From contig CAMLIA010000073.1 of the NCBI GenBank assembly GCA_946479905.1, forward strand, positions 1 through 17,885: a DNA stretch of 17,885 bases, written 5' to 3'. Of this stretch, positions 1 through 7,542 are shown piece by piece. The first letter of the stretch is position 1; the number at the start of each line of letters is the position of its first letter. Origin of the DNA: an uncultured Frankiales bacterium (GTDB lineage Bacteria > Actinomycetota > Actinomycetes > Mycobacteriales > SCTD01). The notes under the pieces are model-generated. The model searched no databases, was not told the DNA's origin, and worked only from the letters and a program-made list of their open reading frames with translations. A program made the translations under genes and the position numbers.

Positions 1-78
1 GGCGCTGACCGTCCCCCAGTCGGCACCGCGCTCACGACCTGTGACCAGCTCCTAGGGGCGGTCCTGCGAGGTCGGCTC
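1..78. other. left-edge non-coding stretch
   Basis: No gene is supported here. The stretch is downstream of the CHAP gene on the minus strand. It contains two copies of GCTCCTAG, the second running into the CHAP stop codon, but no convincing hairpin followed by a T-tract. It may hold the end of the CHAP transcript; that is inference. Confidence 0.4.
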
Positions 79-846
79 CTAGAAGAGGTAGCGGGGGGCG
101 GTCATCCGCAGCACCGAGTACTCGCGGTTGCCCTGCACGTTGTACTGCTCGATCAGCGCGGAGCCGTCGGAGTACACCGCCGCGACGTAGCCGACGTGGC
201 CGTACGAACCGGCGGTGAAGTGGCCCTTGCCGCCGTTCATCCAGACCGTGCCGCCCTCGCCGACGTTCCACTGGGCGATCGCGCCGACGTGCGGGGTGGT
301 GGACACGCGCACACCGTTCGCACGGGCCGCCTCGTCCCACTGGTAGGCGCTGCCCCAGTGCTGGGTGTTGTTGTCGATCGGGTGCCCGTTGCGGGCCAGG
401 CGCCACGCCGCGAAGCTCACGCACTGGCGCTCGGTGAAGCCCCACTTGTCGGCGGTGTTCGTGGTGGCGTTGGCGTACGGGTAGTCGTTGCCGGTCCTGA
501 CGGCCGTCGTCGTGGTGGCCGGCTTGGGGGCGGCAGCCTTCACGACGGGCTTCGGCGCGGTGCTCTCGGTGCTCTTCGCGGCGACCGTGCGGGTGACCGC
601 CTTGTGGACGGTGGTGGCGCGGTGCGTGGCGGCCGGCTTGGGCGCGGTGGCCTTGACGGCGGCGATGGCCCTCTTGGGGGCGACCACCGCGTGGGCGACG
701 ACCTCGGGGGCGTGCGCGACCGGCGTGCTCACCGGAGCGGCAGGCGCGGCGGCGACCGAGGAGCCGCTCCCCATGACACCGGCGGCGACGGCCACGGGCA
801 CGGCGACGACGACGGTGGCGGTGAGAATCGAGCGGCTGAGTCGCAC
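79..846 (-). CDS. secreted CHAP-domain peptidoglycan hydrolase candidate
   Basis: From the GTG at 846 the product is 255 residues. A basic N-terminus and hydrophobic stretch (about residues 3-25) look like a signal peptide. An Ala/Pro/Lys/Thr-rich linker with three APKP motifs follows to about residue 118. The C-terminus is a CHAP domain (about 120-255) with the expected Cys in ERQCVSF (C142), His in YGHVGY (H217) and a downstream acidic residue in ALIEQYN (E233). CHAP enzymes cut peptide or amide bonds in peptidoglycan, so an exported wall-remodelling role is likely. I chose GTG 846 over the in-frame ATG at 876 because GAGGGAG lies six bases upstream of the GTG, while the ATG has no ribosome-binding site and sits inside a strong hairpin. 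Substrate bond is unknown. The gene stands alone behind a long structured upstream region. Confidence 0.88.
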   Translation of the reverse strand: MRLSRSILTATVVVAVPVAVAAGVMGSGSSVAAAPAAPVSTPVAHAPEVVAHAVVAPKRAIAAVKATAPKPAATHRATTVHKAVTRTVAAKSTESTAPKPVVKAAAPKPATTTTAVRTGNDYPYANATTNTADKWGFTERQCVSFAAWRLARNGHPIDNNTQHWGSAYQWDEAARANGVRVSTTPHVGAIAQWNVGEGGTVWMNGGKGHFTAGSYGHVGYVAAVYSDGSALIEQYNVQGNREYSVLRMTAPRYLF

Positions 847-852
847 TTGTTG

Positions 853-859
853 CTCCCTC
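853..859 (-). promoter_or_regulatory. ribosome-binding site that sets the CHAP gene start
   Basis: GAGGGAG on the minus strand lies six bases before the GTG at 846. This is the best Shine-Dalgarno match near the gene and supports the shorter protein starting VRLSRSIL over the ATG 30 bases upstream. Confidence 0.75.
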
Positions 860-867
860 GTGACTGG

Positions 868-898
868 GCTGGTCATTGACTAGTTCGTCATGACCAGC
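868..898 (-). promoter_or_regulatory. strong hairpin just upstream of the CHAP ribosome-binding site
   Basis: The arms at 868-880 and 887-898 are complementary over 12 base pairs with one bulged T and a six-base loop (TAGTTC). On the minus strand the hairpin ends about eight bases before the Shine-Dalgarno. It could be a translational control element, an operator with dyad symmetry, or part of a larger folded leader. The structure is visible in the sequence; its role is inference. Confidence 0.6.
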
Positions 899-1113
899 AC
901 ATTCCTTGAGGAAACGAGAACCGGCACGGTAAGTAACGGGCTGCCGCCCATGACTTCGCTTGGTAATCAGAGGGATCCGGCCAAATCAGGACTCGCCCGA
1001 TTTGCGGTCACGGATCGGAGGTCAAAAGGGACTAGTCACTTGTGGTCAGAGGACCGGGTGACTTTCCTCGCGACATTGTCGCAAGTGCACCGCATTGGTG
1101 CGGAAAGGGCAGG

Positions 1114-2447
<1,334 letters not shown>

Positions 2448-3566
2448 TTAGACCTGGTTCCCTGCGGGCAGCGTGCCGGACTCGACGGCGGACACCGGCC
2501 GAGGCCCGGGGCCGACGTACTTGGCGGACGGGCGGATGAGCTTGTTGAGCTTCTTCTGCTCGAGGATGTGCGCCGACCAGCCTGCCGTGCGGGCGCACGT
2601 GAACATCGACGTGAACATGTGCGCCGGGACCTCGGCGTAGTCGAGCACGACGGCGCTCCAGAACTCCACGTTGGTGCGCAGCGGCCGGTCCGGGTAGCGC
2701 TCGGTGAGCTCCTCGATGGCCGCCTTCTCCAGCGCGTCGGCCACCTCGTACCGGGTCGAGCCCAGCTCCTTCGCGGTGCGCCGCAGCACGCGGGCGCGGG
2801 GGTCCTCGGCCCGGTAGACGCGGTGGCCGAAGCCCATCAGGCGGCGACCGGCGTCGAGCTCGGCCTTGACGTAGGCACGCGGGTCGTCGCTCTTCTCCAC
2901 CTCGTCGAGCATGGTGAGGACGCGGGACGGGGCACCGCCGTGCAGCGGGCCGGAGAGCGCACCGATCGCACCGGAGATGGCGGCGGCGGAGTCCGCGCCG
3001 GTGGAGGCGATCACGCGCGCCGTGAACGTCGAGGCGTTCATGCCGTGCTCGGCGGCGCTCACGAAGTAGGCGTCGACGGCCTTGGTGTGCAGCGGGTCGG
3101 GCTCGCCCTTCCAGCGGATCATGAACCGCTCGACGATCGTCTCGGCCTTGTCGACCTCGCTCTGCGGGATCATCGGCTTGCCGAGGCCACGGGCGCTCTG
3201 CGCGACGAAGGCCAGCGCCATGACCGAGACCCGGGCCAGGTCGTCGCGGATCTGCGCCTCGTCGATGTCCAGCATCTGCTTCAGGCCCCACGCGGGGGCG
3301 AGCATCGCGACGGCGGACTGCACGTCGACCCTGATGTCGCCGGAGTGGACGGGGAGCGGGAACGGCTCCGCGGGCGGCAGTCCCGGGTTGAACTTGCCGT
3401 CGACGAGCAGCCCCCAGACGTTGCCGAAGCTGACGTTGCCGACGAGGTCCTCGATGTCGACGCCGCGGTACCGGAGCGCGCTGCCCTCCTTGTCGGGCTC
3501 GGCGATCTCCGACTCGAAGGCGACAACGCCTTCCAGCCCGGGCTTGAAGGCGGTGTCGTCAGCCAT
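2448..3566 (-). CDS. citA: citrate synthase, actinobacterial type 2
   Basis: The 372-residue product matches the short citrate synthase type without the extra N-terminal domain of Gram-negative GltA. It condenses acetyl-CoA and oxaloacetate to citrate. Conserved blocks are LRYRGVDIEDL (31-41), EHGMNAST (173-180), GPLHGGAP (206-213), GFGHRVYR (245-252) and RTNVEFWSAVV (297-307). H209 and H248 fit the two catalytic histidines. The residue at the usual catalytic Asp is Glu (E301), which may be normal for this subfamily. ATG 3566 is preceded by GAGGAG at nine bases. It is the first gene of a probable citA-serC-small membrane protein operon and diverges from pdxH with 77 bases between starts. A methylcitrate synthase role cannot be excluded from sequence alone. 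Confidence 0.93.
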   Translation of the reverse strand: MADDTAFKPGLEGVVAFESEIAEPDKEGSALRYRGVDIEDLVGNVSFGNVWGLLVDGKFNPGLPPAEPFPLPVHSGDIRVDVQSAVAMLAPAWGLKQMLDIDEAQIRDDLARVSVMALAFVAQSARGLGKPMIPQSEVDKAETIVERFMIRWKGEPDPLHTKAVDAYFVSAAEHGMNASTFTARVIASTGADSAAAISGAIGALSGPLHGGAPSRVLTMLDEVEKSDDPRAYVKAELDAGRRLMGFGHRVYRAEDPRARVLRRTAKELGSTRYEVADALEKAAIEELTERYPDRPLRTNVEFWSAVVLDYAEVPAHMFTSMFTCARTAGWSAHILEQKKLNKLIRPSAKYVGPGPRPVSAVESGTLPAGNQV

Positions 3567-3643
3567 CGGTGGCGGCTCCTCGTGTGCGGCACGCGCTCAT
3601 GCCGTGAGTGTCTCGGTCCTCCTCATTCTGCCAGGGTGGTCCC
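3567..3643. promoter_or_regulatory. divergent promoter region between citA and pdxH
   Basis: These 77 bases separate the two divergent starts and must hold or overlap both promoters. GAGGAG at 3576-3581 on the minus strand is the citA ribosome-binding site. On the plus strand a GGGTGG stretch precedes the pdxH ATG. I see no convincing -35/-10 pair for either direction. Confidence 0.5.
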
Positions 3644-4270
3644 ATGACAGATCTTGCGGCCCTGCGCCGGGAGTACAGCCGTGCCGGCCTGTCCGAGGAG
3701 GACCTGGCCCCCAGCTGGCACGAGCAGCTCGAGCGCTGGATCGCGGACGCGGCGCCGGTCCGCGAGTTCAACGCGATGGTCGTCTCCACGGTCTCGGCGG
3801 AGGGTCGGCCCAGCTCCCGCAACGTGCTGCTGAAGGGCGTCGACGAGCACGGCCTGGTCTTCTTCACCAACCTGCGCTCCCGCAAGGCCACCGAGGCGCT
3901 CGGGCAGCCGTGGGTGGCGCTGTGCCTGCCCTGGGTCGACCTCGAGCGCCAGGTGCTGGTGGAGGGCACGGTCAGCGAGGTCACCCGGGCGGAGTCGGAG
4001 GCCTACTGGTCGACCCGGCCGCGGGGCTCGCAGCTCGGCGCCTGGGCGTCGCGGCAGTCCACCGTCGTGACGCGGGGGGAGCTGGCGGCGCGGATGGCGG
4101 CCGCCGAGGAGCGGTTCCCGGTCGACGTACCCCTCCCGGAGTTCTGGGGCGGCCTGCGGGTCGCGCCGGTCTCCGTGGAGTTCTGGCAGGGGCGGCCGTC
4201 GCGGCTGCACGACCGGCTGCGGTACCGGCTGTCCGGCGACGAGTGGCTGGTCGAGAGACTGTCCCCGTGA
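3644..4270 (+). CDS. pdxH: pyridoxamine/pyridoxine 5'-phosphate oxidase
   Basis: The 208-residue product has the full PdxH layout. An N-terminal LRREYSRAGLSEEDL leads into a split-barrel FMN-binding core with SSRNVLLKG (57-65) and FFTNLRSRKA (73-82). GSQLGAWASRQS (128-139) follows, and the C-terminal dimerisation block has WGGLRVAPVSVEFWQG and SRLHDR (186-191), whose Arg and His bind PLP in the family. It oxidises PNP or PMP to PLP using FMN and oxygen. ATG 3644 is chosen over an in-frame ATG 36 bases upstream because the family N-terminus begins here. Its TGA overlaps the GTG of the MFS gene. PLP made here is the cofactor of the SerC encoded across the divergent promoter. Confidence 0.95.
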   Translation: MTDLAALRREYSRAGLSEEDLAPSWHEQLERWIADAAPVREFNAMVVSTVSAEGRPSSRNVLLKGVDEHGLVFFTNLRSRKATEALGQPWVALCLPWVDLERQVLVEGTVSEVTRAESEAYWSTRPRGSQLGAWASRQSTVVTRGELAARMAAAEERFPVDVPLPEFWGGLRVAPVSVEFWQGRPSRLHDRLRYRLSGDEWLVERLSP

Positions 4271-5514
4271 CCGTCGAGCCGCGCCGGCGACTCACCCTCG
4301 ACCTGTCGCCGACGCGGGTCTCGCGGCCCTTCCGCAACCTGCTGATCGGCGACGCCGTCTCCGTCGTCGGCACCCAGGTGACGGCCGTCGCGGTCCCGCT
4401 GCAGGTCTACGCCCAGACCCGCTCGGCCGCCGCCGTCGGCCTGGTGGGCATCGTCGGCCTCGTCCCGCTCATCGTGTTCGGTCTGTACGGCGGGGCCGTG
4501 GCCGACGCCGTCGACCGGCGCCGCCTCGTGCTGCTCACGACCACCTGCCAGGCGGGACTGTCGGCGGTGCTGCTCGCCCAGGCGCTGGCCGGCGTGCACT
4601 GGACCTGGCTGCTCTACGCCGTCGTCGCGGCGCAGTCGGCGCTGTTCGCGCTGGACTCGCCGGCGCGGCAGGCGTTCGTCCCGCGGCTGCTGCCCGTCGA
4701 GCTGCTGCCGGCCGGCAACGCCCTGCGCCAGGTCGAGTTCAACGTGGGCATGGCGGGCGGTCCGCTGCTCGCCGGGGCGATCGTCGCGAGCGCCGGGTTC
4801 GCCCCGGCGTACGCCCTCGACGCCGTGTCCTTCACCGCCTCGCTGTGGGCGGTGGCCTCGCTGCCGCCGATGGCGCCCTCGGGAGGCGGCCGGGCGGCCG
4901 GGCTCGCGTCCGTCCTGGAGGGGCTGGCGTTCCTGCGGACCCGTCGGGTGCTGCTCCTGACCTTCGTCGTCGACATCATCGCGATGGTGTTCGGGATGCC
5001 GCGCACGCTGTTCGCGCCGCTCGCCGACCACGTGTTCGGGGGTGGGGAGGCCGCGGCCGGTGTGCTGTACGCCGCGATCCCCGCCGGGGCGCTGCTGGGC
5101 GCGCTGTTCGGGGGCTGGCTCGGGCACGTCCACAAGCAGGGCGTCGCCGTGGTGCTCGCGATCCTGGCCTGGGGGGCGTGCGTCATCGGCTTCGGGCTCA
5201 CCTCGCACCTGTGGCTGGCCGTGGCGCTGCTGGCCGGCGCCGGGCTGTCGGACATGATCAGTGCGGTCTTCCGCACCGCGATCCTGCAGACCGCGGCGCC
5301 TGACGAGATGCGCGGCCGGCTCGGCGGGGTGTTCATCGTCGTGGTCGCCGGCGGACCACGGCTCGGCGACGGGCGGGCCGGCTCCTTCGCCTCGTGGTTC
5401 GGGCTGCAGGAGGCGGTCGTGCTCGGCGGTGTCCTCGTCGTCGTGCTGACCCTGCTGGTCGTGCTGGCGGTCCCGCGGTTCCTCGCCTACGACTCCCGCC
5501 ACCCCGTCGCCTGA
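4267..5514 (+). CDS. MFS exporter, EntS/MFS_3-like
   Basis: The 415-residue product is a polytopic membrane protein with about 12 predicted helices. It begins RPFRNLLIGDAVSVVGTQVTAVAVPLQ and carries the MFS motif A region GGAVADAVDRRR (75-86), as in the transmembrane secretion effector/EntS-like group of exporters for siderophores and drugs. The substrate cannot be told from sequence. It starts at GTG 4267, overlapping the pdxH stop by four bases (GTGA), so it is almost certainly co-transcribed and translationally coupled with pdxH. The frame is open far upstream through pdxH and citA because of GC bias; nothing before 4267 is MFS-like. No functional link to vitamin B6 is evident. Confidence 0.87.
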   Translation: MTVEPRRRLTLDLSPTRVSRPFRNLLIGDAVSVVGTQVTAVAVPLQVYAQTRSAAAVGLVGIVGLVPLIVFGLYGGAVADAVDRRRLVLLTTTCQAGLSAVLLAQALAGVHWTWLLYAVVAAQSALFALDSPARQAFVPRLLPVELLPAGNALRQVEFNVGMAGGPLLAGAIVASAGFAPAYALDAVSFTASLWAVASLPPMAPSGGGRAAGLASVLEGLAFLRTRRVLLLTFVVDIIAMVFGMPRTLFAPLADHVFGGGEAAAGVLYAAIPAGALLGALFGGWLGHVHKQGVAVVLAILAWGACVIGFGLTSHLWLAVALLAGAGLSDMISAVFRTAILQTAAPDEMRGRLGGVFIVVVAGGPRLGDGRAGSFASWFGLQEAVVLGGVLVVVLTLLVVLAVPRFLAYDSRHPVA

Positions 5515-5596
5515 GGGCGCGGAAGCAGCAGAGGTGACGCCCACGGCCGTCCCGTGAGCGTGCGGAGCCCGGCCGCCGGGCATCTCCGTTGCCTTC

Positions 5597-5615
5597 GTGC
5601 CGCGGACTGCGGCAC
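5597..5615. other. perfect 7-bp hairpin before the PPOX-family gene
   Basis: GTGCCGC at 5597-5603 and GCGGCAC at 5609-5615 form a perfect stem around the loop GGACT. The right arm ends nine bases before the ATG at 5625, where a Shine-Dalgarno would normally lie. It may terminate or attenuate read-through from the MFS gene (no T-tract follows) or be an operator. Its role is not determined. Confidence 0.4.
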
Positions 5616-5624
5616 GCTCCCGTC

Positions 5625-6236
5625 ATGGGGGCGCACGAGATCACGACGGCCGAGGACCTGCTGCAGCACTACGGGGAGGTGTCGTTCCGCGCGGCGCGCA
5701 AGGTGCACGCCCAGGTGGACGGCCACGACCGCGACTTCATCGCCCGCTCGCCGTTCCTCGTGCTGGCCACGGCGGGCGACCTGCTCGACGTCAGCCCGCG
5801 CGGTGACCTGCCGGGCTTCGTGCAGGTGCTCGACGACGGCCGGCTGCTGCTCCCCGACCGCAAGGGCAACAACCGGGTCGACTCGCTGCTCAACGTCGTC
5901 CAGGACCCGCGGGTGGCCCTGATCTTCCTCATCCCCGGTGTCGAGGAGTCGCTGCGCGTCAACGGCACCGCGGTCGTGTCGGCCGACCCCGCGCTGCTGT
6001 CGCGGTGCGCCGTCGAGGGGTCCGAGCCCGCCACCGTGCTGGTCGTCACGCCGTCGGAGGTGCTGATGCAGTGCCCGCGGGCGCTGCGCCGCTCCCGGAT
6101 CTGGGACCCGGCGTCGTACACCGACCCGGCCGAGCTGACGCCGATGGACGTGGTGCTCGCCGACCAGATCCCCGGGCTGTCCCTGGAGGAGTCGATCGCG
6201 CTGGGCAAGGCCGGGCGGGACAAGCCGCTCTGGTGA
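5625..6236 (+). CDS. PPOX-class FMN-dependent protein (MSMEG_1024/DR_2398-like)
   Basis: The 203-residue product resembles the group of pyridoxamine 5'-phosphate oxidase-fold proteins of unknown substrate. Features are an N-terminal helix (EDLLQHYGEVSFRAARKV), a barrel start at DFIARSPFLVLAT, VSPRGD, LLLPDRKGNNRVDSLLN (75-90) and DPRVALIFLIPG (94-105) as the likely flavin-binding core, then LRVNGTA, and a C-terminus rich in CPRALRRSRIW. It is not a second PdxH, since it lacks the WGG and SRLHDR blocks. No strong ribosome-binding site precedes ATG 5625; instead a perfect hairpin sits there. It converges with the downstream thioesterase-like gene with only three bases between stops. Reaction unknown; flavin or F420 binding both occur in this fold. 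Confidence 0.82.
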   Translation: MGAHEITTAEDLLQHYGEVSFRAARKVHAQVDGHDRDFIARSPFLVLATAGDLLDVSPRGDLPGFVQVLDDGRLLLPDRKGNNRVDSLLNVVQDPRVALIFLIPGVEESLRVNGTAVVSADPALLSRCAVEGSEPATVLVVTPSEVLMQCPRALRRSRIWDPASYTDPAELTPMDVVLADQIPGLSLEESIALGKAGRDKPLW

Positions 6237-6239
6237 GCG

Positions 6240-6890
6240 TCAGGCCAGCGTGATCCAGGTGGCCTGCGCCACTGCCAGGACCGTCCCGCCCTCGTCGTAG
6301 AGCGCGCTGCCGGTGAACACCTTGCGGCCCTCGCTGCCGAGCAGCCAGCCCTGCACCAGGTGGGGTACGCCGACGGCGGGCCGCGTGTCGATGGCGCAGG
6401 CCATCCGGCCGAGCACCATCGGCCGTCCGGGGATGTCCGCGGACCAGCCCCCCGGGCAGTCGAGGGCGGCCCACACCATCACATCCGGGGACACGTCCGA
6501 GGACTCGACCGGCGTCCACGGGACCGCCACGAGCTCGTCGGAGATGCGGTGCGGCAGCAGGCCGAGCCCGTCGGTGCGGGCGGGCCCGCAGACGAAGCAG
6601 GTCGGGAAGGGGTGCGGGTGGTCGCCGAGGGCGGACGGCGCGGCCGCGGCCTGGGCGCGCGGCACCGCCGCCGGTGGCTGCACCGTGAGCTCGCCCGGCT
6701 CGACGGTCGCGATCACCTCGTCGCCGTGCAGCAGCGAGCCGTCCCGGACCGTCATCTCGACGGCGAGCGGGGGCGGCTTGCGCAGTGTCACCTCCGCCAC
6801 GGGGAAGTCCGTGGTGGCGGCGAGCAGCCCGCAGGTGATGCCGCCGTTGCCGGAGTCGGGCGGCCCGTTGTAGCGCCGGTCGATGATCAT
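6240..6890 (-). CDS. hotdog-fold thioesterase-like protein
   Basis: The 216-residue product looks like a double-hotdog acyl-CoA thioesterase-like protein common in actinobacteria. It begins with RRYNGPPDSGNGGITCGLLA, typical of the first hotdog half. A CxxC-containing segment FPTCFVCGP (95-103; C98, C101) and DGLGLLPH follow, then a second half with WAALDCPGGWS (140-150) and a C-terminal strand-rich region ending AVAQATWI. Substrate is unknown and the catalytic residue cannot be assigned with confidence. ATG 6890 overlaps the TGA of udgX (ATGA), so the two are translationally coupled. The frame stays open upstream into udgX but that part is a shadow. The CxxC might bind metal or be structural; that is speculative. 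Confidence 0.75.
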   Translation of the reverse strand: MIIDRRYNGPPDSGNGGITCGLLAATTDFPVAEVTLRKPPPLAVEMTVRDGSLLHGDEVIATVEPGELTVQPPAAVPRAQAAAAPSALGDHPHPFPTCFVCGPARTDGLGLLPHRISDELVAVPWTPVESSDVSPDVMVWAALDCPGGWSADIPGRPMVLGRMACAIDTRPAVGVPHLVQGWLLGSEGRKVFTGSALYDEGGTVLAVAQATWITLA

Positions 6891-7516
6891 GCGAGCTGCT
6901 TCGCGGCGACCCGCAGGTCGGAGACGAGCCCGGCCAGGGCGGCGTCGCGGTCGTCGGCGCGCAGCACCGCCGAGGGGTGGATGGTCGCGAGCGCCGCGGG
7001 GCCGCCCTCGACCGGCCAGTCCATGACGACGCCGCGGCTCCTGGTGACCCGGAAGGCGCTGCCGTAGACGGTCTTCGCCGCTGTCGCGCCCAGCAGCACC
7101 ACGAGGTCCGGTGCGACCACGTCGAGCTCGGCACGCAGCCACGGCCGGCAGGCGGCGACCTCGGCGGCGTCGGGGGTCGCGTGGATCCTGCGCTTGCCGC
7201 GGACCGTGAACTTGAAGTGCTTCACGGCGTTGGTGACGTAGACCCCGGACCGGTCGACGCCGGCCTCGTCGAGCGCCTGCACGAGGACCCGGCCGGCCGG
7301 TCCGACGAAGGGCTTGCCCTGCTGGTCCTCCTGGTCACCCGGCTGCTCACCGACGAGGACGAGCCGGGCGCTCGCCGGTCCCCGGCTGAACACCGTCTGC
7401 GTCGCCGGCTCCCACAGCGGGCAGCCCTGGCAGGCTGCCGCTGCCGCGCGGAGCGACTCCAGCGAGCGGTCCTCGGGCAGGAACGCCGCGGCGGTGGGCC
7501 AGTCGGTCGAGGGCAC
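6887..7516 (-). CDS. udgX: UdgX-type uracil-DNA glycosylase
   Basis: The 209-residue product belongs to the UDG superfamily, family 4/5-like, and has the UdgX signatures. Motif A is GEQPGDQED (56-64) and the diagnostic loop is KRRIH (108-112). The motif B region is ATIHPSAVLR (177-186). In characterised UdgX the loop histidine attacks the deoxyribose after uracil excision and leaves the enzyme covalently joined to DNA; H112 is the matching residue. Candidate iron-sulfur ligands are C29 and C32 (CQGC) and C123 (ACRPWL). At the position of the remaining family-4 cysteine the sequence reads VKHFKF, with H100. It starts at GTG 7516; a TAGGTT six bases upstream suggests a leaderless transcript. 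Its stop overlaps the thioesterase-like gene. The role is repair or tolerance of uracil in DNA; no partner repair gene is adjacent. Confidence 0.92.
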   Translation of the reverse strand: MPSTDWPTAAAFLPEDRSLESLRAAAAACQGCPLWEPATQTVFSRGPASARLVLVGEQPGDQEDQQGKPFVGPAGRVLVQALDEAGVDRSGVYVTNAVKHFKFTVRGKRRIHATPDAAEVAACRPWLRAELDVVAPDLVVLLGATAAKTVYGSAFRVTRSRGVVMDWPVEGGPAALATIHPSAVLRADDRDAALAGLVSDLRVAAKQLA

Positions 7517-7522
7517 GGACCG

Positions 7523-7528
7523 AACCTA
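7523..7528 (-). promoter_or_regulatory. possible -10 element for leaderless udgX mRNA
   Basis: TAGGTT on the minus strand fits the TAnnnT actinobacterial -10 pattern and lies six bases before the GTG, so transcription would begin at or next to the start codon. No Shine-Dalgarno is present at normal spacing. No clear -35 is visible. It sits in the 26 bases between udgX and the end of the cytochrome operon. Confidence 0.4.
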
Positions 7529-7542
7529 CCCAGCGCCCGGGG

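Larger units (their letters stand above)
847..1113 (-). promoter_or_regulatory. hairpin-rich upstream region of the CHAP gene
   Basis: No protein gene is visible. The region is clearly less GC-rich than the flanking genes and contains a run of inverted repeats. These are 1087-1101 (GCACC/GGTGC, with an alternative CCGCA/TGCGG pairing at 1090-1103), 1070-1082 (GCGAC/GTCGC), 1035-1062 (GTCAC/GTGAC outside GGTC/GACC), 974-1016 (GATCCG/CGGATC outside CAAATC/GATTTG), 938-949, 902-913 and 868-898. The first may end the upstream serC transcript. The rest may be a folded 5' leader or binding sites for a cell-wall regulator. I found no confident -10/-35 pair and could not match it to a known riboswitch class. 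Confidence 0.45.

Noticed and set aside
847..876. Extended CHAP protein starting at ATG 876
   Set aside because: There is no ribosome-binding site, the ATG is inside a strong hairpin, and GTG 846 has a good Shine-Dalgarno and gives a normal signal peptide.
847..1113. c-di-AMP (ydaO-type) riboswitch upstream of the CHAP gene
   Set aside because: Gene type and position fit, but I could not find the conserved GGGGAACC, GGGGUGAAUC or AGCUAACC blocks on the sense strand.
3082..4266. MFS protein with a long N-terminal extension
   Set aside because: The upstream frame is antisense to citA and overlaps pdxH; transporter-like sequence begins at the GTG at 4267.
3644..6236. pdxH and the second PPOX-fold gene as a duplicated pair
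   Set aside because: They share only a broad fold; the second lacks the PdxH C-terminal PLP-binding block and belongs to a different group.
6891..7142. N-terminal extension of the thioesterase-like protein into udgX
   Set aside because: The extension is an Arg/Gly-rich shadow of udgX, and the ATGA overlap at 6890 gives the natural start.
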